A stretch of DNA of 64,000 bases from Streptomyces sp. NBC_00390 (GTDB lineage: Bacteria > Actinomycetota > Actinomycetes > Streptomycetales > Streptomycetaceae): NCBI RefSeq assembly GCF_036057275.1, contig NZ_CP107945.1, positions 3,534,001-3,598,000 on the forward strand. Direction: 5' to 3'. The number at the start of each line of letters is the position of its first letter. Positions within the stretch are counted from its first letter, which is position 1. Under the pieces are notes generated by a model. The model saw only the letters and a program-made list of their open reading frames with translations. It did not search any database and had not been told where the DNA came from. Of the stretch, positions 17,732-26,918 are shown piece after piece. The position numbers were made by a program, and so were the translations under genes.

Positions 17732-19078
17732 ATGGCCATGAACCACGGGTACGGACACGGAAGCGGATACGCACCGGAGCCCCGGACCCGCCGCCTCCCG
17801 CCCCTCCTGCGCGCACCCGTCGAGGGCCGCACCTGGCGCGAGTTCGGCTATCTGATGCTCAGCCTCCCCATCAGCGTCGCCGCCTTCAGTTTCGCCGTCA
17901 CCGTGACCTCACTCGGCGCCGGACTGCTCATCACCTTCCTCGGCATCCCGGTCCTCGCCGCCGGCCTGGCCGCCCTGCGCGGCTACGGCGCCCTGGAGCG
18001 TGCCCGCGCCCGCGCCCTGCTCGGCCTGGAGGTGGCCGACCCGGCGCCGGTGAGTGCCCGTGGCCGGGGCGGCAGGCCGAGCATGATGGGCTGGATCGGC
18101 GGCGTTCTGAGGAGCGGGGTGTCCTGGCGGCATCTGGTCTACTCCGTCGTCCACTTCCCCTGGGCCGTGTTCGCCTTCTGCGTGTCCTTGACGCTGTGGG
18201 TATCGGCCTGGGGATGTCTGCTCTACCCGCTGTGGCAGTGGGTCCTCCCGGTGTACGCCGGCCAGGACGGCATCCAGCTGTACGGCGACCGCACCCACGC
18301 CTTCTACCTCGACTCCCCCTTCGAGATCGCCGCGACCAGCGTCATCGGGCTGATATTCACCCTGATCACGCCGTGGATCATGCGCGGGATGACGAGCGTG
18401 GACCGTCTGCTGGTGGCCGGCCTGCTGGGGCCGTCACGGCTCGCCACCCGCGTCGTGGAGCTGGAGTCGGACCGGGGCGTGGTCGTCGACACGGCCGCCG
18501 CGGACCTGCGCCGTATCGAACGCGATCTGCACGACGGGGCCCAGGCCCGCCTGGTCGCCCTCGCCATGGATCTGGGTCTGGCCAAGGACAAAATGACACA
18601 GGATCCGCAGGCGGCTGCCCGGATGGTGGACGAGGCGCACGGCGAGGTGAAGGTGGCGCTCCAGGAGCTGCGCGACCTCGCCCGCGGCATCCACCCCGCC
18701 GTCCTCACCGACCGGGGCCTCGACGCCGCACTCTCCGCCGTCGCCTCCCGCTGTACGGCGCCGGTGACGGTGACCGTCGATCTTCGGACGCGTCCGGCGG
18801 CGGCGATCGAGGGCATCGCGTACTTCACCGTGTCCGAGCTGCTGCAGAACGTCAGCAAGCACGCCCGGGCGACCAGGGCCTCCGTGGACGTATGGCGCTC
18901 CGACAACCGGCTGATGCTCCAGGTCGTGGACGACGGACGCGGCGGCGCGGACGTCACGGCGGGCAGCGGCCTGGCCGGGCTCACCGGACGCCTGGACGCG
19001 GTGGACGGCGTCCTGGCCGTGGACTCCCCGGCCGGCGGCCCGACAACGGTGACCGCCGAGCTCCCCTGGCGCGGCTGA
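17732..19078 (+). CDS. PspC-like/HisKA_3 sensor histidine kinase 2
   Basis: A 448-residue paralogue of the preceding kinase with the same sensor domain (LMLSLPISVAAFSFAVTVTS; ALERARARALLGLEVADP) but a larger extracytoplasmic loop (about residues 165-205), so the sensed signal may differ. The kinase core has IERDLHDGAQARLVALAMDLG and ELLQNVSKHARAT. Start MAMNHG at 17732 is likely, with MNHG at 17738 an alternative. It lies 204 bp before the single response regulator. Confidence 0.9.
   Translation: MAMNHGYGHGSGYAPEPRTRRLPPLLRAPVEGRTWREFGYLMLSLPISVAAFSFAVTVTSLGAGLLITFLGIPVLAAGLAALRGYGALERARARALLGLEVADPAPVSARGRGGRPSMMGWIGGVLRSGVSWRHLVYSVVHFPWAVFAFCVSLTLWVSAWGCLLYPLWQWVLPVYAGQDGIQLYGDRTHAFYLDSPFEIAATSVIGLIFTLITPWIMRGMTSVDRLLVAGLLGPSRLATRVVELESDRGVVVDTAAADLRRIERDLHDGAQARLVALAMDLGLAKDKMTQDPQAAARMVDEAHGEVKVALQELRDLARGIHPAVLTDRGLDAALSAVASRCTAPVTVTVDLRTRPAAAIEGIAYFTVSELLQNVSKHARATRASVDVWRSDNRLMLQVVDDGRGGADVTAGSGLAGLTGRLDAVDGVLAVDSPAGGPTTVTAELPWRG
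18674..18936 (+). repeat. 263-bp block identical to 16943-17205
   Basis: Second copy of the identical kinase-core block. Perfect identity also at synonymous sites points to recent gene conversion between the two kinase genes rather than protein-level selection. Confidence 0.95.
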
Positions 19079-19282
19079 TCCCCCGCGCCCCCGGGCACAG
19101 CCGCCCCGGCCCCCGGACACCGCGGATCAACCTCCGGCCCTGATCCCGCGTCCCCCGTAAAGACACCGTCCGCCCCGCGCATGGCCCGGACCTCGGCCCG
19201 GGCGCCGGCCCGAGCTGGAATGCTGGGCGCACGGGCCCACCGGGCACGCGGGGGACACATATCGACAGGGGGCGCGAGCGCA

Positions 19283-19954
19283 GTGGAGGACAGGGTGCGG
19301 GTGGTCATCGCCGAGGACTCGGTACTGCTTCGGGAGGGACTGACCCGGCTGCTGACCGACCGCGGCCACGACGTCGTGGCCGGCGTGGGGGACGCGGAGG
19401 CGCTGATCAGGACGATCGGCGAGCTGGCCGCACAGGACGCACTGCCGGACGTCGTCGTCGCCGACGTCCGCATGCCGCCCACCCATACGGACGAAGGTGT
19501 GCGGGCCGCCGTACAGCTGCGCCGCGAGCACCCCGGGATCGGCGTGCTGGTCCTGTCCCAGTACGTCGAGGAGCGGTACGCCACCGAACTGCTCGCCGAC
19601 AGCAGCCGCGGCGTGGGCTATCTGCTCAAGGACCGGGTGGCCGAGGTCCGCGAATTCGTGGACGCTGTGGTGCGGGTGGCCCGCGGCGGTACCGCGCTGG
19701 ACCCCGAGGTCGTCGCCCAGCTGCTGGGCCGCAGCCGTAAGCAGGACGTGCTGGCGGGTCTCACACCGCGGGAGCGCGAGGTGCTCGGCCTGATGGCGGA
19801 AGGCCGGACGAACTCGGCCGTCGCCAAGCAGCTCGTGGTCAGCGACGGCGCCGTCGAGAAGCATGTCAGCAACATCTTCCTGAAGCTGGGATTGTCCCCG
19901 AGTGAGGGGGATCATCGGCGTGTACTGGCGGTCCTGACCTACCTGAACTCGTAA
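19283..19954 (+). CDS. NarL/LuxR-family response regulator
   Basis: A 223-residue regulator. The receiver has VIAEDSVLLREGL (acidic pocket), the phospho-accepting aspartate in VVVADVRMPP and the lysine in YLLKDR. The C-terminal LuxR helix-turn-helix is LTPREREVLGLMAEGRTNSAVA followed by VSDGAVEKHVSNIFLKLGL. GTG at 19283 is chosen because a G-rich ribosome site (AGGGGGG) precedes it and the receiver begins a few residues later. It is the only regulator beside two kinases, so both may signal to it. Confidence 0.93.
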   Translation: MEDRVRVVIAEDSVLLREGLTRLLTDRGHDVVAGVGDAEALIRTIGELAAQDALPDVVVADVRMPPTHTDEGVRAAVQLRREHPGIGVLVLSQYVEERYATELLADSSRGVGYLLKDRVAEVREFVDAVVRVARGGTALDPEVVAQLLGRSRKQDVLAGLTPREREVLGLMAEGRTNSAVAKQLVVSDGAVEKHVSNIFLKLGLSPSEGDHRRVLAVLTYLNS

Positions 19955-19958
19955 TCGA

Positions 19959-19973
19959 CTGACAATGTGTCAG
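19959..19973. promoter_or_regulatory. short inverted repeat after response regulator
   Basis: CTGACA-ATG-TGTCAG, a perfect 6-bp palindrome with a 3-base centre, five bases after the regulator stop and 245 bp before korA. It could be a weak terminator or an operator; neither can be decided from sequence. Confidence 0.35.
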
Positions 19974-20217
19974 CTGTCGAGCGAAGCGGCAGCGTCAGAA
20001 CCGAAGAATGAGTGGAGAGCGTCTTCATCAAGGGAACCCCGGGGGGCGAGCACGACATGGCAAACCAGGGCGCCGGAACTTCTCGGAAGGATGTCCGGCA
20101 TATGAGCGGTCCGAGCAAGGCCACCCTTACAGCGACACTCGCGGACGTAGGGTGGCACTGGGGACGGCCGGTGGGCCGGCCGGGCCCGAGCAGCCGCCTC
20201 AAGGGAGGTCAAGTTCA

Positions 20218-22155
20218 GTGACGAGCCAGGTCAGCACCTCTGCCGAGCAGGCCGATGAGGCCAATGAGGCACTCGTCGGCGGGCAGCGCAAGCCCGCGGG
20301 CGAGAAGGAAGTCCGCCGACTCGACCGGGTGATCATCCGCTTCGCGGGTGACTCCGGTGACGGTATGCAGCTCACAGGTGACAGGTTCACCTCCGAGACG
20401 GCGGCGTTCGGAAACGACCTGTCGACGCTGCCGAACTTCCCGGCCGAGATCCGGGCCCCCGCCGGAACGCTGCCGGGGGTGTCCAGCTTCCAGCTGCACT
20501 TCGCCGACCACGACATCCTCACTCCGGGTGACGCACCGAACGTGCTGGTGGCGATGAACCCGGCTGCGCTGAAGGCGAACATCGCCGATGTGCCGCGCGG
20601 CGGCGAGATCATCGTCAACACCGACGAATTCGCCAAGCGGGCGATGGCGAAGGTGGGCTACGAGACCTCGCCCCTGGAGGACGGCTCGCTGGACGGGTAC
20701 CACATCCACCCGGTGCCGCTGACGACACTGACGGTCGAGGCGCTCAAGGACTTCGGGCTCTCCCGCAAGGAGGCCGAGCGTTCGAAGAACATGTTCGCGC
20801 TCGGACTGCTGAGCTGGATGTACCACCGCCCCACCGAGGGCACCGAGAAGTTCCTGCGTACCAAGTTCGCGAAGAAGCCGAGCATCGCCGAGGCGAACAT
20901 CGCGGCGTTCCGCGCGGGGTGGAACTTCGGCGAGACGACCGAGGACTTCGCGGTCTCGTACGAGGTCGCCCCGGCCAGTCAGGCCTTCCCCGCGGGCACG
21001 TACCGCAACATCTCCGGGAATCTGGCGCTGTCGTACGGCCTGATCGCCGCGAGCAAGCAGGCCGACCTGCCGCTCTACCTGGGCTCGTACCCCATCACCC
21101 CCGCCTCCGACATCCTGCACGAGCTGTCCAAGCACAAGAACTTCGGTGTGCGGACCTTCCAGGCCGAGGACGAGATCGCCGGTATCGGCGCGGCGCTGGG
21201 CGCGGCCTTCGGCGGCTCGCTCGCCGTCACCACCACCTCCGGCCCCGGTGTGGCGCTCAAGTCCGAGACGATCGGCCTCGCGGTGTCCCTGGAGCTTCCG
21301 CTGCTGGTCGTGGACATCCAGCGCGGCGGCCCGTCGACCGGCCTGCCGACCAAGACCGAGCAGGCGGATCTGCTGCAGGCCATGTACGGGCGCAACGGCG
21401 AGGCCCCGGTGCCGGTCGTGGCGCCGCGTACCCCGGCCGACTGCTTCGACGCGGCACTGGACGCGGCCCGGATCGCACTGGCCTACCGCACCCCGGTCTT
21501 CCTGCTCTCCGACGGCTACCTCGCCAACGGCTCCGAGCCGTGGCGGATCCCGGACATCGACGAACTACCTGATCTGCGGGTGCAGTTCGCGACCGGCCCC
21601 AACCACACACTGGCCGACGGCACCGAGGTGTTCTGGCCGTACAAGCGCGATCCCCAGACCCGTGCCCGCCCCTGGGCGGTGCCCGGCACACCGGGGCTGG
21701 AGCACCGTATCGGCGGCATCGAGAAGCAGGACGGCTCGGGGAACATCTCCTACGACCCGGCCAACCACGACCTGATGGTCCGTACCCGGCAGGCCAAGAT
21801 CGACGGCATCCAGGTCCCGGACCTGGAGGTCGACGATCCGGCGGGCGCCACGACCCTGGTCCTCGGATGGGGTTCGACGTACGGGCCGATCACGGCCGCC
21901 GTGCGCCGGCTGCGCCAGGCCGGCATCCCCATCGCCCAGGCCCATCTACGCCACCTCAACCCGTTCCCGAGGAATCTCGGAGACGTTCTGGGGCGTTACG
22001 AGAAGGTAGTAGTGCCCGAGATGAACCTCGGCCAGCTCGCCACCCTGATCCGGGCGAGGTATCTGGTCGACGCTCACTCGTACAACCAGGTCAACGGCAT
22101 GCCGTTCAAGGCCGAGCAGCTCGCCTCGGCCCTCAAGGAGGCCATCAATGACTGA
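20218..22155 (+). CDS. korA: 2-oxoacid:acceptor (ferredoxin) oxidoreductase, alpha subunit
   Basis: A 645-residue subunit with an N-terminal gamma domain (RVIIRFAGDSGDGMQLTGDRF, PNVLVAMNPAAL) fused to the alpha domain (GSYPITPASDILHELSK, EDEIAGIGAALGAAFGG, TTTSGPGVALKSETIG). It is the KorA type that oxidises 2-oxoglutarate or a related 2-oxoacid with CoA and reduces ferredoxin. GTG at 20218 is preceded by AAGGGAGG. The C-terminus overlaps korB by 8 bases. The enzyme gives an alternative to the 2-oxoglutarate dehydrogenase step and yields low-potential electrons. Confidence 0.94.
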   Translation: MTSQVSTSAEQADEANEALVGGQRKPAGEKEVRRLDRVIIRFAGDSGDGMQLTGDRFTSETAAFGNDLSTLPNFPAEIRAPAGTLPGVSSFQLHFADHDILTPGDAPNVLVAMNPAALKANIADVPRGGEIIVNTDEFAKRAMAKVGYETSPLEDGSLDGYHIHPVPLTTLTVEALKDFGLSRKEAERSKNMFALGLLSWMYHRPTEGTEKFLRTKFAKKPSIAEANIAAFRAGWNFGETTEDFAVSYEVAPASQAFPAGTYRNISGNLALSYGLIAASKQADLPLYLGSYPITPASDILHELSKHKNFGVRTFQAEDEIAGIGAALGAAFGGSLAVTTTSGPGVALKSETIGLAVSLELPLLVVDIQRGGPSTGLPTKTEQADLLQAMYGRNGEAPVPVVAPRTPADCFDAALDAARIALAYRTPVFLLSDGYLANGSEPWRIPDIDELPDLRVQFATGPNHTLADGTEVFWPYKRDPQTRARPWAVPGTPGLEHRIGGIEKQDGSGNISYDPANHDLMVRTRQAKIDGIQVPDLEVDDPAGATTLVLGWGSTYGPITAAVRRLRQAGIPIAQAHLRHLNPFPRNLGDVLGRYEKVVVPEMNLGQLATLIRARYLVDAHSYNQVNGMPFKAEQLASALKEAIND

Positions 22156-23197
22156 GGCGCTCTCGCTGGTGCCCAAGGCCGAGGCCAAGCAGTCCATGAA
22201 GGACTTCAAGTCCGACCAGGAAGTGCGCTGGTGCCCCGGCTGCGGTGACTACGCGATCCTCGCCGCCGTGCAGGGGTTCATGCCCGAGCTCGGCCTGGCG
22301 AAGGAGAACATCGTCTTCGTCTCAGGCATCGGCTGCTCCTCCCGCTTCCCGTACTACATGAACACGTACGGGATGCACTCCATCCACGGCCGCGCCCCCG
22401 CCATCGCGACCGGCCTCGCCTCCTCGCGCCGCGACCTGTCCGTCTGGGTCGTCACCGGCGACGGCGACGCGCTCTCCATCGGCGGCAACCACCTCATCCA
22501 CGCCCTGCGCCGCAATGTGAACCTGAAGATCCTGCTGTTCAACAACCGGATCTACGGCCTCACCAAGGGCCAGTACAGCCCCACGTCCGAGCTCGGCAAG
22601 ATCACCAAGTCGACGCCCATGGGTTCGCTCGACGCTCCCTTCAACCCGGTCTCGCTCGCTCTCGGCGCCGAGGCGTCGTTCGTGGCCCGGACCGTCGACT
22701 CCGACCGCAAGCACCTCACCGAGGTGCTGCGCCAGGCAGCCGACCACCAGGGCACCGCGCTGGTGGAGATCTACCAGAACTGCAACATCTTCAACGACGG
22801 CGCCTTCGAGATCCTCAAGGACAAGGAGCAGGCCGAGAACGCCGTGGTCCGCCTGGAGCATGGACAGCCGATCCGTTTCGGCTCCGAGGGCGGCAAGGGC
22901 GTCCTGCGCGACGAACGGACCGGCGACCTCAAGGTGGTGCAGGTGACGCCCGAGAACGAGTCGCGGATCCTGGTCCACGACGCCCACAGCGCCTCCCCGA
23001 CGACGGCGTTCGCACTCTCCCGCCTGGCCGACCCTGACACCCTGCACCAGACGCCCATCGGCGTCTTCCGCAGCGTCGAGCGGCCGGTCTACGACACCCT
23101 GATGGCCGACCAGCTCGACCTGGCCATCGAGCAGAACGGCAAGGGCGACCTGGCCGCGCTTCTCGCGGGCAACGACACCTGGACCGTCGTCGGCTGA
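22148..23197 (+). CDS. korB: 2-oxoacid:ferredoxin oxidoreductase, beta subunit
   Basis: A 349-residue thiamine-diphosphate and Fe-S subunit. WCPGCGDYAILAAVQ and GIGCSSRFPYY hold cluster cysteines, and GDGDALSIGGNHLIHALRRN with NNRIYGLTKGQYSPTS is the thiamine-diphosphate site. AAGGAGG inside the korA end serves as its ribosome site. A strong hairpin follows 17 bp after the stop. Confidence 0.95.
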   Translation: MTEALSLVPKAEAKQSMKDFKSDQEVRWCPGCGDYAILAAVQGFMPELGLAKENIVFVSGIGCSSRFPYYMNTYGMHSIHGRAPAIATGLASSRRDLSVWVVTGDGDALSIGGNHLIHALRRNVNLKILLFNNRIYGLTKGQYSPTSELGKITKSTPMGSLDAPFNPVSLALGAEASFVARTVDSDRKHLTEVLRQAADHQGTALVEIYQNCNIFNDGAFEILKDKEQAENAVVRLEHGQPIRFGSEGGKGVLRDERTGDLKVVQVTPENESRILVHDAHSASPTTAFALSRLADPDTLHQTPIGVFRSVERPVYDTLMADQLDLAIEQNGKGDLAALLAGNDTWTVVG

Positions 23198-23214
23198 CGC
23201 CGCGTGATTCCGCC

Positions 23215-23249
23215 CGAAGGTCAGGAACGGTCGGCGTTCCTGGCCTTCG
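23215..23249 (+). terminator. terminator hairpin after korB
   Basis: 15-bp arms (23215-23229 and 23235-23249) with one G-U pair and a 5-base loop, followed by a pyrimidine run. It closes the korAB operon. Confidence 0.85.
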
Positions 23250-23304
23250 TCTCGTCTCAGGCGGTGCGCGCGGCCTGAACCGCGCCCACGCGCTATCCCT
23301 CGTT

Positions 23305-23432
23305 GCGCTGTTCCCTCCATGCGCTGTTCCCTCCATGCACTGTTCCCTCCATGCACTGTTCCCTCCATGCACTGTTCCCTCCATGCACTGTTCCCTCCAT
23401 GCACTGTTCCCTCCATGCGCTGTTCCGTCCGG
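23305..23432. repeat. 16-bp tandem repeat, seven intact copies plus one degenerate
   Basis: The unit GC(G/A)CTGTTCCCTCCAT repeats without interruption at 23305, 23321, 23337, 23353, 23369, 23385 and 23401; the eighth copy at 23417 is degenerate. Copies differ only at the third base (G in the first two and the last, A in the middle five). It lies between korB and rarD in non-coding DNA. Sixteen is not a multiple of three, so all frames read through it, but there is no convincing start. Confidence 0.95.
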
Positions 23433-23646
23433 CCGCCGGCCCCCACACCTGCTCGGCGGCCTCCTTGCCGAGCCCGGCCACGGGCCGGACCGTCGCGCTC
23501 ACCCGCGTACCGGCCGCCGCGCCCGCGACGGCGTCACTCGCACGCCCCGACAAGATCCGTCATGACCGTATGGCGATACGGGCATGACATCGGCCCTGTG
23601 TGCGGCGTACCTTCTTCGAGGTGACGCGCGCACGGTAGGAGGGTCA

Positions 23647-24675
23647 GTGAAGCCGCAGAACGAGCAGCGAACAGGGCTGTTGTACGGGATCGGCGCCTAC
23701 GGCATGTGGGGTCTGGTCCCGCTCTTCTGGCCCCTGCTGAAGCCTTCCGGCGCGGTGGAGATCCTCGCCCACCGGATGGTGTGGTCACTGGTGGTCGTCG
23801 GCATCACGCTGCTGGCCCTCAAGCGGTGGGGCTGGATCCGCGACCTGCTGCGCCGGCCGCGCAAGCTCGGGCTCATCGCCGTCGCCGCGGCCGTGATCAC
23901 CGTCAACTGGGGCGTCTACATCTGGGCCGTCAATGCGGGCCAGGTCGTCGAGGCGTCACTCGGCTACTTCATCAACCCGCTGGTCACCATCGCCATGGGC
24001 GTCCTGCTGCTGGGGGAACGCCTGCGCCCGGTGCAGTGGGCGGCGGTCGGCATCGGCTGCGCGGCCGTGCTGGTGCTGGCGATCGGCTACGGCCGGCTGC
24101 CGTGGATCTCGCTCACGCTCGCCTTCTCCTTCGCCACGTACGGTCTGGTCAAGAAGAAGGTCAACATCGGCGGACTCGAGTCACTGGCCGCCGAGACCGC
24201 GATCCAGTTCCTACCGGCACTCGCCTTCCTGGTCTGGCTGACCGCGGACGGCTCGGCCACCTTCGGCCTCCACGGCACGGGCCATGCCGCGCTGCTCGTC
24301 GCGACGGGTGTGGTGACGGCCGTGCCGCTGGTCTGCTTCGGTGCGGCGGCGATCCGGGTGCCGCTGTCCACGCTGGGGCTGCTGCAGTATCTGGCGCCGG
24401 TCTTCCAGTTCCTGCTGGGCGTCGTGTACTTCCGTGAGGCGATGCCGCCGGAGCGGTGGGCCGGGTTCGCGCTGGTGTGGCTGGCGCTGACCTGTCTGAC
24501 CTGGGACGCGCTGCGCACGGCGCGGCGTACGAAGGCGAAGGCCCTGCGGCTGGCCGCGCAGGCGGAGGCGGCCGGGGCGAGTGCGGACGGGCCCGGTGCG
24601 GTCGCCGGCGCGGCAGTTGCTTCCACGACCGGTGCGGTGACGCGCCCGGAGCCGCAGGCCGAGACCACGGGCTGA
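23647..24675 (+). CDS. rarD: RarD-type EamA-family transporter
   Basis: A 342-residue membrane protein with ten helices in two EamA halves. RTGLLYGIGAYGMWGLVPLF and HRMVWSLVVVGITLL match the RarD branch of the drug/metabolite transporter superfamily; YLAPVFQFLLGVVYFRE is the second-half signature. The substrate is unknown (chloramphenicol sensitivity was reported for relatives). GTG at 23647 has AGGAGGG three bases before it. The last 40 residues are an Ala-rich soluble tail. Confidence 0.92.
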   Translation: MKPQNEQRTGLLYGIGAYGMWGLVPLFWPLLKPSGAVEILAHRMVWSLVVVGITLLALKRWGWIRDLLRRPRKLGLIAVAAAVITVNWGVYIWAVNAGQVVEASLGYFINPLVTIAMGVLLLGERLRPVQWAAVGIGCAAVLVLAIGYGRLPWISLTLAFSFATYGLVKKKVNIGGLESLAAETAIQFLPALAFLVWLTADGSATFGLHGTGHAALLVATGVVTAVPLVCFGAAAIRVPLSTLGLLQYLAPVFQFLLGVVYFREAMPPERWAGFALVWLALTCLTWDALRTARRTKAKALRLAAQAEAAGASADGPGAVAGAAVASTTGAVTRPEPQAETTG

Positions 24676-24878
24676 GGGCCGCTCGGCCTCCCGGTGGGGC
24701 CGGTTGCGCCGGCTCGGGCACCGGGTTCCTTCCGGCGCTCCCCTCGGGCCCCATTCACCACCCCAACGGCTCAGTGCCCCCCGCGCACGCAGGCCGGGCC
24801 CCGATACCGGTGCTACGACCGGAGGAGCAGGCCCCGGTCACCCGGACCGAGGCCGCCGTGGAGTGGAGCGCCGGCGCC

Positions 24879-25736
24879 ATGTCGCAACCCCTCGCACTGT
24901 CGATCGACTTCGGCCAGGGGATCACCGAGGCGTGGTCCGCGGTGGCCCGGTTCATTCCGAAGTTCATCGCGTTCCTGCTCATCCTGCTCATCGGCTGGTT
25001 CGTGGCCAAGATGATCTCCAAGGTCGCGGACCGGCTGCTGCGCCGCGTCGGCTTCGAGAAGCTCTCCGAACGCAGTGGTGTCGCCCGGACACTCGAAGGA
25101 TCCCGGTACGACGCGACCGGGATCATCGTCAGGATCGTCCGTTACGCGATCCTGCTCATGGCTCTGCAGCTCGGCTTCGGGGTCTTCGGGCCCAACCCGG
25201 TCAGCGACATGATCGACGCGATCGTCGCCTGGCTGCCCAAGGCGATCGTCGCCTGCGTCATCGTCGTCGTGGCCATGGCCATCGCCCGGGCCGTGCGCGA
25301 CATCGTCACCGGAGCGCTGGGCAACGCCTCGTACGCCAGGACCCTGGGGACCGCGGCCTGGGCCTTCGTCGTGGGCCTCGGGGTGATCGCGGCGCTCGGT
25401 CAGGCCGAGATCGCGACCTCCGTCACCGGCCCGGTACTCATCGCGGTGCTCGCCACGATCGCGGGCGTGGTGATCGTGGGGGTGGGCGGCGGGCTGATCC
25501 AGCCGATGCGGCACCGCTGGGAGCGGTGGCTGGCGATCGCCGAGTCGGAGGCGGGCCGTGGCCGGGTCACCGGGCCACCCTACGAACGAGGCCGCGCCGG
25601 ACCGGCGGCGCGGCAGCCGCCGTACGATCGCGAACGCCCGCCTCGGGCGGCGGACCGGGAGCCCGGCACCGGGGGCGAGGAGGGACGGGGCGACGAAGAG
25701 CCCCCGGTTCTGGGGGACGGCCGCGATCCCATGTGA
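24879..25736 (+). CDS. mechanosensitive channel-like (CmpX/MscS-related) membrane protein
   Basis: A 285-residue protein with about five membrane helices: IPKFIAFLLILLIGWFVAKMI, IVRIVRYAILLMALQLGFGVFG, LPKAIVACVIVVVAMAIARAV and two more. The TM-helix repeat pattern (W-F-x-A-K...ADRLLRRVGFEKL) fits conserved TM-helix proteins related to small mechanosensitive channels, but the soluble MscS beta domain is lacking. After about residue 215 comes a charged, disordered tail. ATG at 24879 is chosen; a GTG 21 bases earlier is possible. Confidence 0.75.
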   Translation: MSQPLALSIDFGQGITEAWSAVARFIPKFIAFLLILLIGWFVAKMISKVADRLLRRVGFEKLSERSGVARTLEGSRYDATGIIVRIVRYAILLMALQLGFGVFGPNPVSDMIDAIVAWLPKAIVACVIVVVAMAIARAVRDIVTGALGNASYARTLGTAAWAFVVGLGVIAALGQAEIATSVTGPVLIAVLATIAGVVIVGVGGGLIQPMRHRWERWLAIAESEAGRGRVTGPPYERGRAGPAARQPPYDRERPPRAADREPGTGGEEGRGDEEPPVLGDGRDPM

Positions 25737-25838
25737 GCGCGGGCCGGAGGCCGGGGACCGGCGCCGATCGGGCCGCCCTCGCGGACGGGCCGGCGGACGG
25801 GGCCGACCGGCACCCGGGAATGACGTCCGCCGCCCGCT

Positions 25839-26885
25839 TCAGACGACCCCGAGCGCTTCCTTGACCTCGGCCGCCACCGCCTGCCAGTGGGCCCTGCGGC
25901 GCTCGCGCTCGTCCGCGTTCGCGAGATGCTCCTGGTGGAAGCGGAGCACGGCCCGCTCCCCGGACGCGGAGCGCCCGGCGGAGACCGCGACCTGGACGAC
26001 GGTCGTGCCGTACGTCAGCCGGATCCGGTCACCGGGGCGGTAGCTGCGGATCTCGCCCGAGACACCGTCGGCCGTCCTGTAGGACTCCCCCGTCGCCGTC
26101 GGCAGCTCGACACCCTCGCCGAGCCAGAGCGCGACGCCCTCGGGACTCGCGATGAAGTCCCATACGGCGGACGGCGGCAGCGGGAGGGTACGGGACACAC
26201 CGATCTCCCAGCCGGCGTCCTGGGTCAGCCCGACAGGCTTGCTGTTCATGGGGCTTCTCCGTTCCCCGAATTCGGTGCCGGTTCCGGTGTCGCTGTCGCT
26301 GTCGGCCCGGCGTGCGCGGTGGGTCCGCACCTTGCTGCGGTTGCCGCACCGTTCCATCGCGCACCAGCGGCGGCGGCCGGGGCGCGACGTATCGACGAAC
26401 AGCAGAAAGCAGTCGTGCGCGCCGCATTCGCGGATGCGGCGCGCATACGGGCCGGTGAAGAGGTCGACCGCGTCGCGCGCGACGGTCGACAGCAACTGCT
26501 CCACGGTCGCGCCGGGGGCCCACTGCCAGGAACCGTCCGCGGCGACACGTGCCACGAGCGGGGCCTTCGCCGCCGCCTCGTTGACGGCTGCCAGATCGGC
26601 CGGGTCGAGGTCGCGGGCGTGGGCCCGGTCCGCGGTCATCCGGAACAGCGCGTTGCGCACCTCGCGTACGGCCGCCAGGTCCGCCTCCGCGACGGTCAGG
26701 TCCAGCCCGCCCGGCAGCCGGCTGGCCGCCACCCAGTCGTACAGGCCGGCCGGCTCCCCCAGCACTTCGTACCGTGCGAACGCCCCGGGCCCCCCGGTCG
26801 TCAGCAGCTCCAGGCACAGGGCTCCGGGGTCGAAGTGGTGCGGGCGGCCCTCCGGCGTGTGCAGGACCATTCCGGGCGTGTCCAA
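25839..26885 (-). CDS. CGNR zinc-finger protein fused to SRPBCC (AHSA1-like) domain
   Basis: A 348-residue protein. Residues 1 to about 150 are an ABATE-type domain, followed by a CGNR zinc finger with ECGAHDC and WCAMERCGNRSKVRTHR (two C-x4-C pairs), a family thought to bind DNA. A short linker with repeated Asp-Ser-Asp-Thr leads into a SRPBCC/AHSA1 domain (VSRTLPLPPSAVWDFIASPEG). The two are in one frame without a stop, although an internal ATG (about 26249) has GGAGAAG before it and could make the second domain alone. TTG at 26885 is supported by AGGAGG at the right spacing. Confidence 0.82.
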   Translation of the reverse strand: MDTPGMVLHTPEGRPHHFDPGALCLELLTTGGPGAFARYEVLGEPAGLYDWVAASRLPGGLDLTVAEADLAAVREVRNALFRMTADRAHARDLDPADLAAVNEAAAKAPLVARVAADGSWQWAPGATVEQLLSTVARDAVDLFTGPYARRIRECGAHDCFLLFVDTSRPGRRRWCAMERCGNRSKVRTHRARRADSDSDTGTGTEFGERRSPMNSKPVGLTQDAGWEIGVSRTLPLPPSAVWDFIASPEGVALWLGEGVELPTATGESYRTADGVSGEIRSYRPGDRIRLTYGTTVVQVAVSAGRSASGERAVLRFHQEHLANADERERRRAHWQAVAAEVKEALGVV

Positions 26886-26901
26886 TGCGACCTCCTACTG
26901 T

Positions 26902-26918
26902 AACCACTATAAATGGTT
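26902..26918. promoter_or_regulatory. palindrome in the 36-bp divergent promoter
   Basis: AACCA...TGGTT, perfect 5-bp outer arms spanning 17 bp, fills most of the space between the divergent CGNR and VOC genes. It could be the operator for the CGNR protein itself (inference). Confidence 0.45.

Noticed and set aside
20012-20221. Small gene upstream of korA
   Set aside because: No ribosome site, no recognisable family, and it ends over the korA ribosome site and start.
23305-23432. Possible CRISPR array
   Set aside because: Repeats are directly adjacent at 16 bp with no spacers and no cas genes nearby; it is a plain tandem repeat.
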